Source: Frankiales bacterium
Lineage (GTDB): Bacteria > Actinomycetota > Actinomycetes > S36-B12 > CAIYMF01
Length of the DNA stretch: 64,000 nucleotides
NCBI GenBank assembly: GCA_016125335.1
Contig: WGLY01000020.1
Location: 1 to 64,000, forward strand
Direction of reading: 5' to 3'
In this document: positions 17,879-26,992 of the stretch, in pieces
Position numbering within the stretch: position 1 is the first letter of the stretch
How the letters are laid out: every line of letters starts with the position of its first letter
Program-made: the position numbers and the translations under genes
The notes under the pieces: generated by a model
Seen by the model: only the letters and a program-made list of their open reading frames with translations
Database searches by the model: none
Told to the model about the DNA's origin: nothing

Positions 17879-19432
17879 TCACCGGCGGTCAGCGCGCGGC
17901 GTCCCCGGTGCTCGGCCGAGGTCGACCACCGTGTCCGCGGCGTCGACCAGCACCGGGTCATGACTGGCCACGACGACGGCGCACCCGTCGCGCGCGGCCT
18001 CGCGCAGCGCCTGCGCGACGATCTCGGCGTTGCCCTCGTCGAGCTGGCTGGTGGGCTCGTCGAGCACGGCGACCCGCGGGCGCACCGCCAGGCAGCGCGC
18101 CACCGCCACCCGCTGGCGCTCGCCGCCGGAAAGCGCCGACACCGGCCGGCTGCCCAGCGCGGTCAGCCCGAGCAGGTCGCACAAGCTCGTGACGAGGTCG
18201 TCGTCGTCAGGCAGGCCGCGCGCCGTCCGAGCGAGGCTCAGGTTGTCCCGCACGTGCATGGTCTCCACCAGCGAGCCGCCCTGCGCCGCGACGGCGACGC
18301 CGGAGCGCCGCACGGCGGCCCGCCCGTCGCGGTCGAGCTCGTCGAGCCGGCGACCGAGCAGGGTGACCGATCCGCCGTCCACCGGAGCCAGGCCGGTGAG
18401 CGCCCGCAGCAGGGTCGACTTGCCGGAGCCGGAGCGGCCCGACACCACCGTCAGCGACCCGGACCTCACCTTCAGGTCGAGACCGTCGAGGACGCGGACG
18501 CCGTCGTAGGCCACGGCCACGGCGTCCAGCGTCGCGACCACCTCGCCGTCGCGGGACGGCGCGGCCGGCTCGTTCGCGCGGGTGGGTCGGACCGCGTCGC
18601 CGGTGCCGGTGAGCAGCACGCCCCGGGGTGTGGCGACCGCCCTCGCTCCGCTGGCAGCGCCGGCCCCGTGCCGCAGCGCGTCGGGCAGCCGCACCCAGCC
18701 GCGGTCGTCCACCACGAGGGTCTCCGACGACGGGTCCGCCGGGTCCCACTGCTCGGAGAGCCGGCCGTCGCGGATGCGCACCACGCGGTCGGCCACGCGG
18801 GTGGCGCGAGGGTCGTGCGTGACCAGCACCAGCGTGGCGCCCAGCTCGGCGACCGCCCGCGCGAGGACGTCGTAGACCTGGTCGGCGGCCGACGGGTCCA
18901 GCTCGCCGGTGGGCTCGTCCGCGAGCACCACCTCCGGGCCGTGCGCGAGCGCGGCGGCGACGGCGACCCGCTGCGCCTCGCCGCCGGACAGCGTGGCCGG
19001 CCGGCGCACGGCGAGCCCGCCGAGGTCGAGCCGGTCGAGCATCTCCCGGGCGCGGTCGCGCGCCCGGACGCGACCCATGCCGGCCACGCGCAGCTGGAGC
19101 GCCACGTTGTCGAGCACGTCGAGCTCGGGCCGCAGCGCGCGTCGCGCGCTCTGGTCGATCAGCCCGAGCCGGTGGCGGCGCAGCGCGGTGCGCGTGGCCT
19201 CGTCGGCCCCCACCAGGTCGATGCCGGCCACCCGCACCCGCCCGGCGCTGGGCGCCACCTCCGCCGCCAGCACCGAGAGCAGCGTCGACTTGCCGGACCC
19301 GTTGGGGCCGTTGACGACCAGGCGCTCGCCGCGCGGCACGACGAGCGAGAGCCCGCGCAGCGCCGCCACCGCGCCGTGCGGCGAGGAGTAGAGGCAGAAG
19401 AGGTCGTGCGCCTCGACGGCGGGAGCGCTCAT
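17879..19432 (-). CDS. Fused tandem ABC ATPase (two nucleotide-binding domains)
   Basis: A 517-residue protein with two complete ABC domains in one chain. Domain 1 has Walker A GPNGSGKSTLL, signature LSGGEAQRVAVA, Walker B VVLADEPTGELD and VTHDP. Domain 2 has GRSGSGKSTLL, LSGGERQRVAVA, VAVLDEPTSQLD and ASHDP. Both sites look intact. The 4-bp overlap (19429-19432) with the 998-residue FtsX-type permease shows one operon and probably a 1:1 exporter. It resembles the 8.9-13 kb system but with its ATPases fused instead of separate. The substrate is unknown. Confidence 0.92.
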   Translation of the reverse strand: MSAPAVEAHDLFCLYSSPHGAVAALRGLSLVVPRGERLVVNGPNGSGKSTLLSVLAAEVAPSAGRVRVAGIDLVGADEATRTALRRHRLGLIDQSARRALRPELDVLDNVALQLRVAGMGRVRARDRAREMLDRLDLGGLAVRRPATLSGGEAQRVAVAAALAHGPEVVLADEPTGELDPSAADQVYDVLARAVAELGATLVLVTHDPRATRVADRVVRIRDGRLSEQWDPADPSSETLVVDDRGWVRLPDALRHGAGAASGARAVATPRGVLLTGTGDAVRPTRANEPAAPSRDGEVVATLDAVAVAYDGVRVLDGLDLKVRSGSLTVVSGRSGSGKSTLLRALTGLAPVDGGSVTLLGRRLDELDRDGRAAVRRSGVAVAAQGGSLVETMHVRDNLSLARTARGLPDDDDLVTSLCDLLGLTALGSRPVSALSGGERQRVAVARCLAVRPRVAVLDEPTSQLDEGNAEIVAQALREAARDGCAVVVASHDPVLVDAADTVVDLGRAPGTPRADRR

Positions 19433-22425
19433 CGCAGTTCCTGCCCCGGCCTCGAGGGCCAGGCGGAGCGCAGCATCCGGCCCGCGACCAGCGCGCACAC
19501 GAGCAGCGCCAGGCCGAGCCCGGCGAGCAGCACCGCCGATGTCCACCCGGGCCCCACCGCGGGCTCCAGGGGCGGCACCGGCGACGTGCCGCCGGCGGAG
19601 AGGGCGACCAGCGACGACACCGCGCGGGTGAGGAGCAGGCCGACCACGCCGCCCGCGAGCAGGCCGGGGACGGCCGCGCCGACTGCGCGCCACCAGAGGC
19701 TGCGGCGCAGCGTCGAGGTGGGGACGCCGTCGGCCTCCTGGGCCAGCAGCACGCCGTCGTCGTCGCGCCGCTCGCCGGCCACGAGCAGCACGAGCGAGAG
19801 CAGCGCCACGGTCAGGGCGACGGCCGCGGCCACCAGGAGCAGCGAGGCCGCACCCTGCGCGACGGCGTCGGACTCCAGCGCCGCCCGGCGCTCGTCGCGC
19901 CGCTCGACGGTGGCACCGTCCCAGGGCGCCGCGGCCAGCCGCGCGTCGAGCCCGGAGACGACGGCCGGGTCGCCGCCGGCGTCCGCCCACACCTCGCGCG
20001 GGGCGCCGGTGCCGGGCTCGTGGTCGTCGAGCGCGGCGCCCAGGGCGCGCAGGTCGGCCACGACGAACCGCGGGCCGGACGTCGGGAACCGGGGGAGCGT
20101 CCCCACCACCTGGGCGGCCACGGCGTCGCCACCGCCGAGGTCGAGCCGCAGCGTGGTGCCGAGGGACGCCGTCGTCGGGTCGACCAGCACGCGCACGGGC
20201 GCCCGTCCCACGAGCCCGGGCCGCACCACCACCACGGTGCCGGTGAGCTGGTAGGCGACGGCGAGGCCGGACGCGTCGGAGGACGTCGTCGCGGTGGCCG
20301 ACGACCAGCCGTCCCACGAGCCCCCCGGCGGCGGTGCCAGCACCACCCGGCCCGAGAGCACGGCGTCGACGGTGCCGCCCTCGCCGATGCGGTGCTGGCG
20401 CCGGGTCGCGTCCTGCGGGTTCTCCCGCAGCGTGAGGGCTGTGAGCGTGCGGCCGGTGCCGGCCGGCAGCGCCCCGGTGAGCCGGTCGCCCGTGAGCGTG
20501 AGCGGCACACCGGACTCGCGCCCGTCCGGCGTGGACACCCAGGCGACGACGTCGACGACGCCGACGGCGGAGCGGCTCCACGAGACCACCCCGAGGTTCA
20601 GCGTGCGGGCGCCGTCCGCGATCGGGACCCCGGCGGCGGGGGTGGGCGCGGCGACCAGAGCCGCCGCGTCGGCGCCGGAGGACGCGCCCACGGTGCGGTC
20701 CCACCGGGCCAGGCGCGGCAGCACGTCCGGGTCGACGCCGAGGAGGGCGACGGCGTCGCCGCTCGTGGCGGACGTGCGCACCCCGGCGACCGAGCGCAGC
20801 ACCGGCCACGCCGTCCCGGGCAGCGGGGCGGCGGCCTCGAGGGTGAGCGGGTCGACGCCGTCCGCGCCGATCGTCACGCGCGCGTCGGTGGGCACGTCGA
20901 AGGCGGCGGTGTCGGCGGCGTTCGCCGCCAGCGTCGCCCGGTAGGAGCCGGCGAACACCACCGTGCCGACCGCGGCCGTGACGAACCCGACCGTGACGAC
21001 CGTGCGCAGCGGGCGGCGCACGCCGCCGGACGCCGCGAGCCGCGCGCCCACGGCGCGGGCGGGCAGGTGACGGCTCACCGCCGCCGCGAGCGGCACCCAC
21101 AGGCGTGCGGCGAGCAGCCCCCCGGCCGTGAGCGCGAGCACCGGCAGCACCAGCGAGAGCGGGTCGCCGCCCGACGTGCCCGCCGTGACCGCCCCCCGCC
21201 CGGCGGCGAGCGCGACGGCGAGCAGGCACACGGCGGCGAGCAGCTCGACGACGTGCCACGCCGTGCCCTCGCGCGCCGAGGGCCACACCAGCACCGCCGA
21301 CGTGAGGACGACGGCGGCGACCACGAGCAGCAGAGAGGCGGGCAGCGCGTCGAGCAGCGCGCCGGCGACCAGAGGGCCGACGGGTGGCTGCGGGCTCGTG
21401 GTGGCCGCCATGGCCCACGCGGCAGCGGCACCGATCAGCGTGCCGGCCAGCGCGCCGACGGCCACGGCGGCCGCCGTCCCGAGACCGGCGAAGGCCACGA
21501 GGGAGCGGCGCGAGGCGCCGCGGCGCCGCAGCAGCGCGGCCGCCTCGGCGTGCTCGCGCCGCAGTCCCACGGCAGCGACCAGGACGAAGCCCAGCACCAG
21601 CACCGCGGCTGCGCCGCCGAGCAGGGCGAAGCGCCCCTGCGACGCCGCGGCGCGGGCGTCCTCGCGCAGCAGCGCGTCGTCCGGCACCGACAGGACGAGG
21701 GCGCGCACCTCGAGCGAGAGCTCGTCGGCGACCGACCGGGACAGCGCGGCGTAGGCCGGCACGCCCATCGAGACGATGCGCGAGGTGTCGAGGGCGGCCA
21801 CCCATCCACTGCCGCGGGGGAACTGCTGCAACGCCGAGAGCCGTTGCAGCGCATCGGGATCCGAGCCGAGCAGGATGTGCGCGGCCGGCCCGGGGTCGAA
21901 CGTGCCGGGGAGCAGCAGGGGGTCCTCGGCGGTGGCCGTCCCCACGACGACGAGTCCCAGCGAGGGGTCGAGCCGCGGTGGCACCGTCGCCCCGACCAGC
22001 ACCACCTCGCAGCGCGTCGGGGCGCACGAGCCGGGGAGGCGGCCCGACGTGAGGCGCACCTGGGCGGCGAGGTCGTCCGTCGCGGCGAGGCGGAACGTGG
22101 CGCCGGCGGTGTCCGCGATCGGCCCGTAGAGCACCTGGTGGGTGATCCGGGCGGAGGTGAGCCGGGCGATGCCGGCCCGCACGATGCCGGCGTCGACGGA
22201 CTGCTGCGCAGGATCCGCGGTGCCGCCGTACGACGCGATGACCGTGCGCTCGCCCGCGGGGAGCTGGTCGACCGCGTGCGTGAGCGCACGCGCCGCGACC
22301 ACGCGGCCCGTGGCGGCGCTGAGCACGGGCAGGGCCAGGGCGACCGCCACGCCGAGGACCAGGATCGCCCAGTGCGCGGGCCGGTGCCGCAGGCGTGCCC
22401 ATGTCAGCCGGCCGACCGCGCCCAC
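19429..22425 (-). CDS. Large FtsX-like ABC permease
   Basis: A membrane protein of about 998 residues. It begins with a transmembrane segment (WAILVLGVAVALALPVLSA), then a large exported domain, a central group of membrane segments (including AAVLVLGFVLVAAVGLRR and LVALALAAGRGAVTAG), a second exported domain, and a C-terminal FtsX-type bundle (LLLVAAAVALTVALLSLVLL, AVLLAGLGLALLVCALVAG). This is the double-FtsX architecture of MacB/LolCE-like exporters with both halves in one polypeptide. GTG at 22425 is preferred because GGAGG precedes it; in-frame codons up to 22491 would run into the divergent operator. It is co-transcribed with the tandem ATPase and probably controlled by the adjacent CGNR protein. 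Confidence 0.85.
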   Translation of the reverse strand: MGAVGRLTWARLRHRPAHWAILVLGVAVALALPVLSAATGRVVAARALTHAVDQLPAGERTVIASYGGTADPAQQSVDAGIVRAGIARLTSARITHQVLYGPIADTAGATFRLAATDDLAAQVRLTSGRLPGSCAPTRCEVVLVGATVPPRLDPSLGLVVVGTATAEDPLLLPGTFDPGPAAHILLGSDPDALQRLSALQQFPRGSGWVAALDTSRIVSMGVPAYAALSRSVADELSLEVRALVLSVPDDALLREDARAAASQGRFALLGGAAAVLVLGFVLVAAVGLRREHAEAAALLRRRGASRRSLVAFAGLGTAAAVAVGALAGTLIGAAAAWAMAATTSPQPPVGPLVAGALLDALPASLLLVVAAVVLTSAVLVWPSAREGTAWHVVELLAAVCLLAVALAAGRGAVTAGTSGGDPLSLVLPVLALTAGGLLAARLWVPLAAAVSRHLPARAVGARLAASGGVRRPLRTVVTVGFVTAAVGTVVFAGSYRATLAANAADTAAFDVPTDARVTIGADGVDPLTLEAAAPLPGTAWPVLRSVAGVRTSATSGDAVALLGVDPDVLPRLARWDRTVGASSGADAAALVAAPTPAAGVPIADGARTLNLGVVSWSRSAVGVVDVVAWVSTPDGRESGVPLTLTGDRLTGALPAGTGRTLTALTLRENPQDATRRQHRIGEGGTVDAVLSGRVVLAPPPGGSWDGWSSATATTSSDASGLAVAYQLTGTVVVVRPGLVGRAPVRVLVDPTTASLGTTLRLDLGGGDAVAAQVVGTLPRFPTSGPRFVVADLRALGAALDDHEPGTGAPREVWADAGGDPAVVSGLDARLAAAPWDGATVERRDERRAALESDAVAQGAASLLLVAAAVALTVALLSLVLLVAGERRDDDGVLLAQEADGVPTSTLRRSLWWRAVGAAVPGLLAGGVVGLLLTRAVSSLVALSAGGTSPVPPLEPAVGPGWTSAVLLAGLGLALLVCALVAGRMLRSAWPSRPGQELR

Positions 22426-22459
22426 CAGCACCTCCGTCTCCGGCCCGACCCTGACACCA

Positions 22460-22488
22460 CTAACCGCTTCATGGCAATATCCGGTTAG
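22460..22488. promoter_or_regulatory. Operator-like inverted repeat between CGNR regulator and ABC exporter
   Basis: CTAACCG (22460-22466) and CGGTTAG (22482-22488) form a perfect inverted repeat with a 15-base spacer that is AT-rich for this genome (contains GGCAATATCC). It sits in the 90-bp gap between the divergent starts at 22425 and 22515, where both promoters must lie. Confidence 0.6.
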
Positions 22489-22514
22489 CAACGATCCAGC
22501 GCCGAGGCGGGACG

Positions 22515-23162
22515 ATGGCCAACCACCGCGTGTCCGGGCAGCTCGTGCCCGACGCCGTGTCGGGCCATGTCGCCCTCGAGATCGCGAACACGAGGGCGGG
22601 CTGGGGCACCGATCGCCCGCGCGAGTACCTCGTGTCCTACGACGCGCTCGCCGTGTGGGCCGGCGACGTCGGGCTGGTGTCTCCCGGCGAGGTGCGCCTG
22701 CTGCGCCGGCAGGCGGCCGAGCGCCCCGCGCTCGCGACCCGGCAGGTGCGGGCCGCGATCGAGCTGCGCGAGGCCTGGTACGCCGTGGCCACCGCCGGCG
22801 GCGCGGGCCGGCACCCGGACGAGGCCGATCTCGCCGTACTGGCCGCAGCGGTCGAGCGGGCCACGCGTGTCTCGCGCCTCGAGCCGCTCGTGGACGGGCG
22901 CGTGGTGCTCGACGGCGGCGACCCGGACCGGGCCGGGCCGGCCCTGCCGGTGCACCGGGCAGCCCTGGCCGCCTACGACCTGATGGCCTCGGGCGGCGCC
23001 GCGCACGTGGGCCGGTGCGGCGGGGCCGGCTGCGGCTGGCTGTTCCACGACCCGACCCACCGGCGGCACTGGTGCATCATGGCGATCTGCGGCAACCGCG
23101 CGAAGGCGCGCGCCTACGCGCAGCGCCGGCGCGAGCAGGCAGCGTCCCCCTCGACCGCCTGA
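22515..23162 (+). CDS. CGNR zinc-finger protein with ABATE-type domain
   Basis: A 215-residue protein. The N-terminal part (ALEIANTRAGWGTDRPREYL onward) matches the ABATE/DUF1470-type putative stress-sensing domain. The C-terminus has the treble-clef CGNR finger: RCGGAGCGWLFHDPTHRRHWC then MAICGNRAKARAYAQRRR, with four cysteines and the basic tail expected for DNA binding. Family members are presumed transcription regulators. Its divergent position across an inverted repeat from the large ABC exporter suggests it controls that exporter and itself. The ATG follows GAGGCGGGACG. Confidence 0.88.
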   Translation: MANHRVSGQLVPDAVSGHVALEIANTRAGWGTDRPREYLVSYDALAVWAGDVGLVSPGEVRLLRRQAAERPALATRQVRAAIELREAWYAVATAGGAGRHPDEADLAVLAAAVERATRVSRLEPLVDGRVVLDGGDPDRAGPALPVHRAALAAYDLMASGGAAHVGRCGGAGCGWLFHDPTHRRHWCIMAICGNRAKARAYAQRRREQAASPSTA

Positions 23163-23206
23163 CGCGCGCGGGATGACGGCCCTCGTCGCGGGGCTACGCT
23201 GGCGCC

Positions 23207-24376
23207 GTGAGCGACGCCGCCGGGTTCGAGACCCTCGCCATCCACGCCGGGCAGGAGCCCGACCCCACCACCGGTGCCGTGGTGCCGCCGATCTACCAGG
23301 TGTCCACCTACGCGCAGGACGGCGTCGGCGGGCTGCGGAACGGCTACGAGTACTCACGGTCGGGCAACCCCACGCGCACCGCGCTCCAGGAGTGCCTCGC
23401 CGCGCTCGAGGACCCGGCCGGCGCCGCCGCGGGCACCACCCGCGGGCTCGCCTTCGCCTCGGGGCTGGCCGCGGAGGACACCTTGCTGCGCACGGTGCTC
23501 GAGCCGGGGTCGCACGTCGTCCTCCCCGACGACGCCTACGGCGGCACGTTCCGCCTCGTCGACAAGGTCGCCTCGCGCTGGGGCGTCGAGCACACGCCCG
23601 CCCGGCTGACCGACCTCGACGCCGTGGCCGCGGCGGTGCAGCCCGGCCGCACGCGACTGGTGTGGGTCGAGACCCCGACCAACCCGCTGCTGCGCGTCGC
23701 GGACATCGCCGCGATCGCGGAGGTGGCCCACGCCGCCGGGGCGCTGCTCGTCGTCGACAACACCTTCGCCTCGCCCTACCTCCAGCAGCCGCTGCTGCTC
23801 GGCGCCGACGTCGTCGTCCACTCGACGACGAAGTACCTCGGGGGGCACAGCGACGTGGTGGGCGGCGCCCTGGTGGCGAGCGACCCCGAGCTCGCCGAGC
23901 GGCTCGCCTTCCACCAGAACGCGATGGGCGCGGTCTCCGGCCCGTTCGACTCGTGGCTCACCCTGCGCGGCATCAAGACGCTCGCCGTGCGCATGGACCG
24001 CCACTGCGACAACGCGCGCGCGGTCGCCGAGGTGCTGCGCGAGCACCCCGAGGTGGTGGAGGTCCTCTACCCCGGCTTCGAGGGCCACGAGGGCCACCAC
24101 GTCGCGGTCAAGCAGATGCGCGACTTCGGCGGGATGGTGAGCTTCCGGGTCCGCGGCGGCGAGCAGGCGGCGCTGGACTTCTGCGCCCGCACGCAGGTCT
24201 TCACGCTCGGCGAGTCGCTCGGCGGCGTCGAGTCGCTGGTGGAGCACCCCGGCCGGATGACGCACGCCTCGGTCGCCGGCTCGGCGCTCGAGGTGCCGCC
24301 GGACCTGGTGCGCCTCTCGGTCGGGATCGAGACCGTCGAGGACCTCGTGGCCGACGTGCTCCAGGCGCTGGGGTGA
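23207..24376 (+). CDS. metB: Cystathionine gamma-synthase (Cys/Met-metabolism PLP enzyme)
   Basis: A 389-residue PLP enzyme of the gamma-family. Motifs are YEYSRSGNPTR, SGLAAEDTLLRTVLEPGSHVV, VWVETPTNPLLRV, VDNTFASPYLQQP and the PLP-lysine site HSTTKYLGGHSDVVGG, ending SLGGVESLVEHPGRMTH and RLSVGIETVEDLV. It condenses an acylated homoserine with cysteine to cystathionine. Some homologues instead act as cystathionine gamma-lyase, and sequence alone does not separate these. Its stop overlaps the start of the GlmL-like gene by four bases. The cystathionine beta-synthase gene is 16 kb away. Confidence 0.9.
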   Translation: MSDAAGFETLAIHAGQEPDPTTGAVVPPIYQVSTYAQDGVGGLRNGYEYSRSGNPTRTALQECLAALEDPAGAAAGTTRGLAFASGLAAEDTLLRTVLEPGSHVVLPDDAYGGTFRLVDKVASRWGVEHTPARLTDLDAVAAAVQPGRTRLVWVETPTNPLLRVADIAAIAEVAHAAGALLVVDNTFASPYLQQPLLLGADVVVHSTTKYLGGHSDVVGGALVASDPELAERLAFHQNAMGAVSGPFDSWLTLRGIKTLAVRMDRHCDNARAVAEVLREHPEVVEVLYPGFEGHEGHHVAVKQMRDFGGMVSFRVRGGEQAALDFCARTQVFTLGESLGGVESLVEHPGRMTHASVAGSALEVPPDLVRLSVGIETVEDLVADVLQALG

Positions 24377-25743
24377 CCCCGGGGTACGTCGTCTGCGTCG
24401 ACACCGGGTCGACCTTCACGAAGGCAGCCGCCGTCGCGGTGACGCCGGGGGACGCCGGGCGCCTGCTCGCCACCGCCTCGGTCCCCACCACCGTCGGGCC
24501 AGGGCTCGACGTCCTCACCGGGCTCGACGACGCCGTGGGGCGCGTCGTCGCGGAGGCGGGCGGCGAGCCGCTGGACGTGCGTGCGTGCTCCTCGGCCGGG
24601 GGCGGCCTGCGCCTGGCGGTGGTCGGCTACGAGCGTGTGGTGACCGCGGAAGCCGGTGCGCGCGTGGGACTCTCGGCCGGCGCCAAGGTGGTGCACGTCT
24701 CCAGCGGGCCGCTCGACCGGCCGGCGGTGGCGGACCTCGCGACCTCCCGGCCCGACGTCGTGCTCCTCGTGGGCGGCACCGACGGCGGCGACGCCGAGGT
24801 GCTGCTGCACAACGCGCACCGGCTGTCCGTGTCCGGGCCGCGCGTCCCCTACGTCGTCGCCGGCAACGCCGACGCCCGCGAGCACGTCGTCGCCGAGCTC
24901 GAGCGCCGCCGCCGCACCGTGGTGGCGTGCCCGAACGTGCTGCCGCGCATCGGCGTCCTCGACCCGCTGCCGGCCCGCGCCGCCATCCGCGACGTGTTCG
25001 TGCGCCACGTGATCGGCGGCAAGGGGCTCACGCGCGGCCCGCGGTTCGCCCGGCTGGTGCGCGGCGCCACCCCCGATCTCGTGCTCGCCGGCATCGAGCT
25101 GCTCGCCGACCACGTGGACGGCGACGTGCTGCTCGTCGACGTCGGCGGTGCGACCACGGACGTGTACTCCGCGCTGACCCCGGACGCCGAGGAGTCGTCC
25201 TTGCACCGCGAGGTCGTCGAGGTGCTGTGGCGCGGCCGCACTGTCGAGGGCGACCTCGGGATGCGCTGGGGCGCCACGGGTGTCGTCGGCGCCGCGCTGG
25301 CGGAGCGGCTGGTCGCGCCCGGTCCGGCGTACGACGCGCTGGCGAGGGCCGCCGACGTGCGGCACGAGCAGCCGGGCTGGCTGCCGTCCACCGATGCGGA
25401 CCGGGACGAGGACGCCGAGCTCGCCCGCCTCGCCCTCACGGTCGCCCTGCGCCGCCACGCCCGCCCCGCCGAGACCGCGGAGGGCCGCACCCCGGGACGC
25501 GACCTGAGCCGGGTGTCGCTGGTGGTCGCGAGCGGCGGCGTGTTCCGGCACGCCGACCCTGCCCTGCTCGTGCGGATGCTCGCGCCCGTGACCACCGACC
25601 ACGCGGGCGGCTGGCGCGTGCCGGCGTCCCCGAGGGTCACGGTCGACCGTCGCTACGTCATCGCCGCGGCGGGCCTGCTGGCGCCCGACCACCCGGCGGC
25701 CGCGGCGGCGCTCCTGCACGACGCCCTCGACGACGTGGTCTGA
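24373..25743 (+). CDS. GlmL/MutL-like ASKHA ATPase
   Basis: A 456-residue protein starting VCVDTGSTFTKAAAV, the phosphate-1 motif of the actin/Hsp70 ATPase superfamily as found in glutamate mutase L (GlmL/MutL). Further motifs are DVVLLVGGTDGGDAEVLL, PYVVAGNADA and LLVDVGGATTDVYS (phosphate-2), and the C-terminal VVASGGVFRHADP. GlmL is thought to be a chaperone or reactivase for the B12-dependent glutamate mutase, but no mutase subunit gene (glmE/glmS) is nearby. The four-base overlap with metB implies co-translation, so a role linked to sulfur amino acids or another B12 enzyme is possible but unproven. Confidence 0.88.
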   Translation: MTPGYVVCVDTGSTFTKAAAVAVTPGDAGRLLATASVPTTVGPGLDVLTGLDDAVGRVVAEAGGEPLDVRACSSAGGGLRLAVVGYERVVTAEAGARVGLSAGAKVVHVSSGPLDRPAVADLATSRPDVVLLVGGTDGGDAEVLLHNAHRLSVSGPRVPYVVAGNADAREHVVAELERRRRTVVACPNVLPRIGVLDPLPARAAIRDVFVRHVIGGKGLTRGPRFARLVRGATPDLVLAGIELLADHVDGDVLLVDVGGATTDVYSALTPDAEESSLHREVVEVLWRGRTVEGDLGMRWGATGVVGAALAERLVAPGPAYDALARAADVRHEQPGWLPSTDADRDEDAELARLALTVALRRHARPAETAEGRTPGRDLSRVSLVVASGGVFRHADPALLVRMLAPVTTDHAGGWRVPASPRVTVDRRYVIAAAGLLAPDHPAAAAALLHDALDDVV

Positions 25744-25827
25744 CCACCGGGCGCGATGGCCGCGAGCGGCGCGTCGCACCCGCCCCGCGCGGCATAGTGG
25801 GTCCCGACACGGACCCGGGGAGCAGTC

Positions 25828-26931
25828 ATGGCACAGGAATGGTCGCTGACGCCGCAGCAGCCGGCAGCCGTCGCACCGAAGGGCAAGGGCGCCATCGTCA
25901 CGGGCGTCGTGCTGCTCCTCGCCGGCATCGTGGCGGTGGTCGTCGGCATCGTGGGTGTCGCCGGATCGGCGGCGGACCTGGTGCGGGAGTTCGGCTCGCC
26001 CCTGCCGACACCGCTCGACGTGCAGCGCCCGCTCACCGGCGGCACGACGTAAGCCGTCTACGAGGCGTCCACGGGCGGCACGGGCACCGCGAACGACCCG
26101 CTCACCGGCAACGTGGTCGCGAGCGACATCACCGTGACGGCGCCGGACGGCACGGACGTCGCCATCGTCGACTCCGGCGACTCCGTGCAGACCTACACGA
26201 ACAACGGCACCACCTTCGGCGCCGTGGCGACCTTCGAGGCGCCCTCCACCGGCACCTACCGGATCCAGGTGAGCACCGAGGGCTCCGAGGTCGTGATCGC
26301 GCCGTCGTTCACCGAGTTCCTGCGCGTGCTGCCGTGGCTGGCGGCGATCGGGCTCGGCGCCCTGCTCGGGCTCATCGGCCTCATCGTGCTCATCGTCGGG
26401 CTGGTGCGCCGGTCACGCTCGAAGCGGCCCCCGGCCGGCGCGGGCTACGGCGCACCGGCCTACGGCGCGGCGGGGTACGCCGGCCAGCCGCAGTACGGCC
26501 AGCCCCAGTACGGGCAGCCGCAGTACGGGCAGCCGCAGTACGGGCAGCCCGTCGGCCAGCCCCAGTACGGCCAGCCCGCCTCCGGTCAGCAGCCGCCCGC
26601 GCAGAACCCGTACGGCGCCCCGGCGCCGACGCAGCCCGCGGCGCCCTCGGCCGACCCGACGCTGGCAGCCGAGCCCGTGGCCCAGCCGTTCCTCGAGCAG
26701 CCGTCGCAGGCCAGCGACACCGTCATCCCGGAGTCGGTCTCCGCGCCCGACCCGGCGGCCGAGCCCGGCGCGCCCACGGTCGCGCCGGTCGAGCAGCCGA
26801 CCCCGGCGCCCGCCCCCGCCCCTGCTCCCGCGCCGGCCGCGCTGCCGCCCGCCGGCTGGTACGCCGACCCGGGCCGGCCGGGCGGCCAGCGCTACTGGGA
26901 CGGGTCGGCCTGGACCGACCACACCGCCTGA
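25828..26931 (+). pseudogene. DUF2510 membrane protein split by an in-frame TAA
   Basis: The frame from the ATG at 25828 gives a transmembrane segment (GVVLLLAGIVAVVVGIVGVA) and stops at TAA (26050-26052) after PLTGGTT. The same frame continues without any shift as [19 protein letters not shown], an exported beta-rich domain, a second transmembrane pair ([20 protein letters not shown]), five QYGQP repeats, a proline/alanine linker and a C-terminal DUF2510 domain ([18 protein letters not shown]). The continuity shows a single 367-codon gene interrupted by one nonsense codon, most simply TAC to TAA. A second start at 26113 could make the distal part without its first membrane segment. Decay, readthrough or a sequence error are the options. 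Confidence 0.8.
26482..26580 (+). repeat. 15-bp coding tandem repeat (QYGQP units)
   Basis: Near-identical 15-base units (CAGTACGGGCAGCCG type) encode five QYGQP copies plus one GQP insertion in the linker of the DUF2510 protein. Such repeats can expand or contract by slippage. Confidence 0.85.
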
Positions 26932-26992
26932 CACGGCCGAGGCCGGTCAGCACCCCCGCTTCACCGGTCGTGCCGAGGTTGTCGGCAGGGCG

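Noticed and set aside
17879-22402. A single 1507-residue protein joining the ABC ATPases with upstream sequence
   Set aside because: Only the last 517 residues are real; the first part is an out-of-frame reading of the permease gene.
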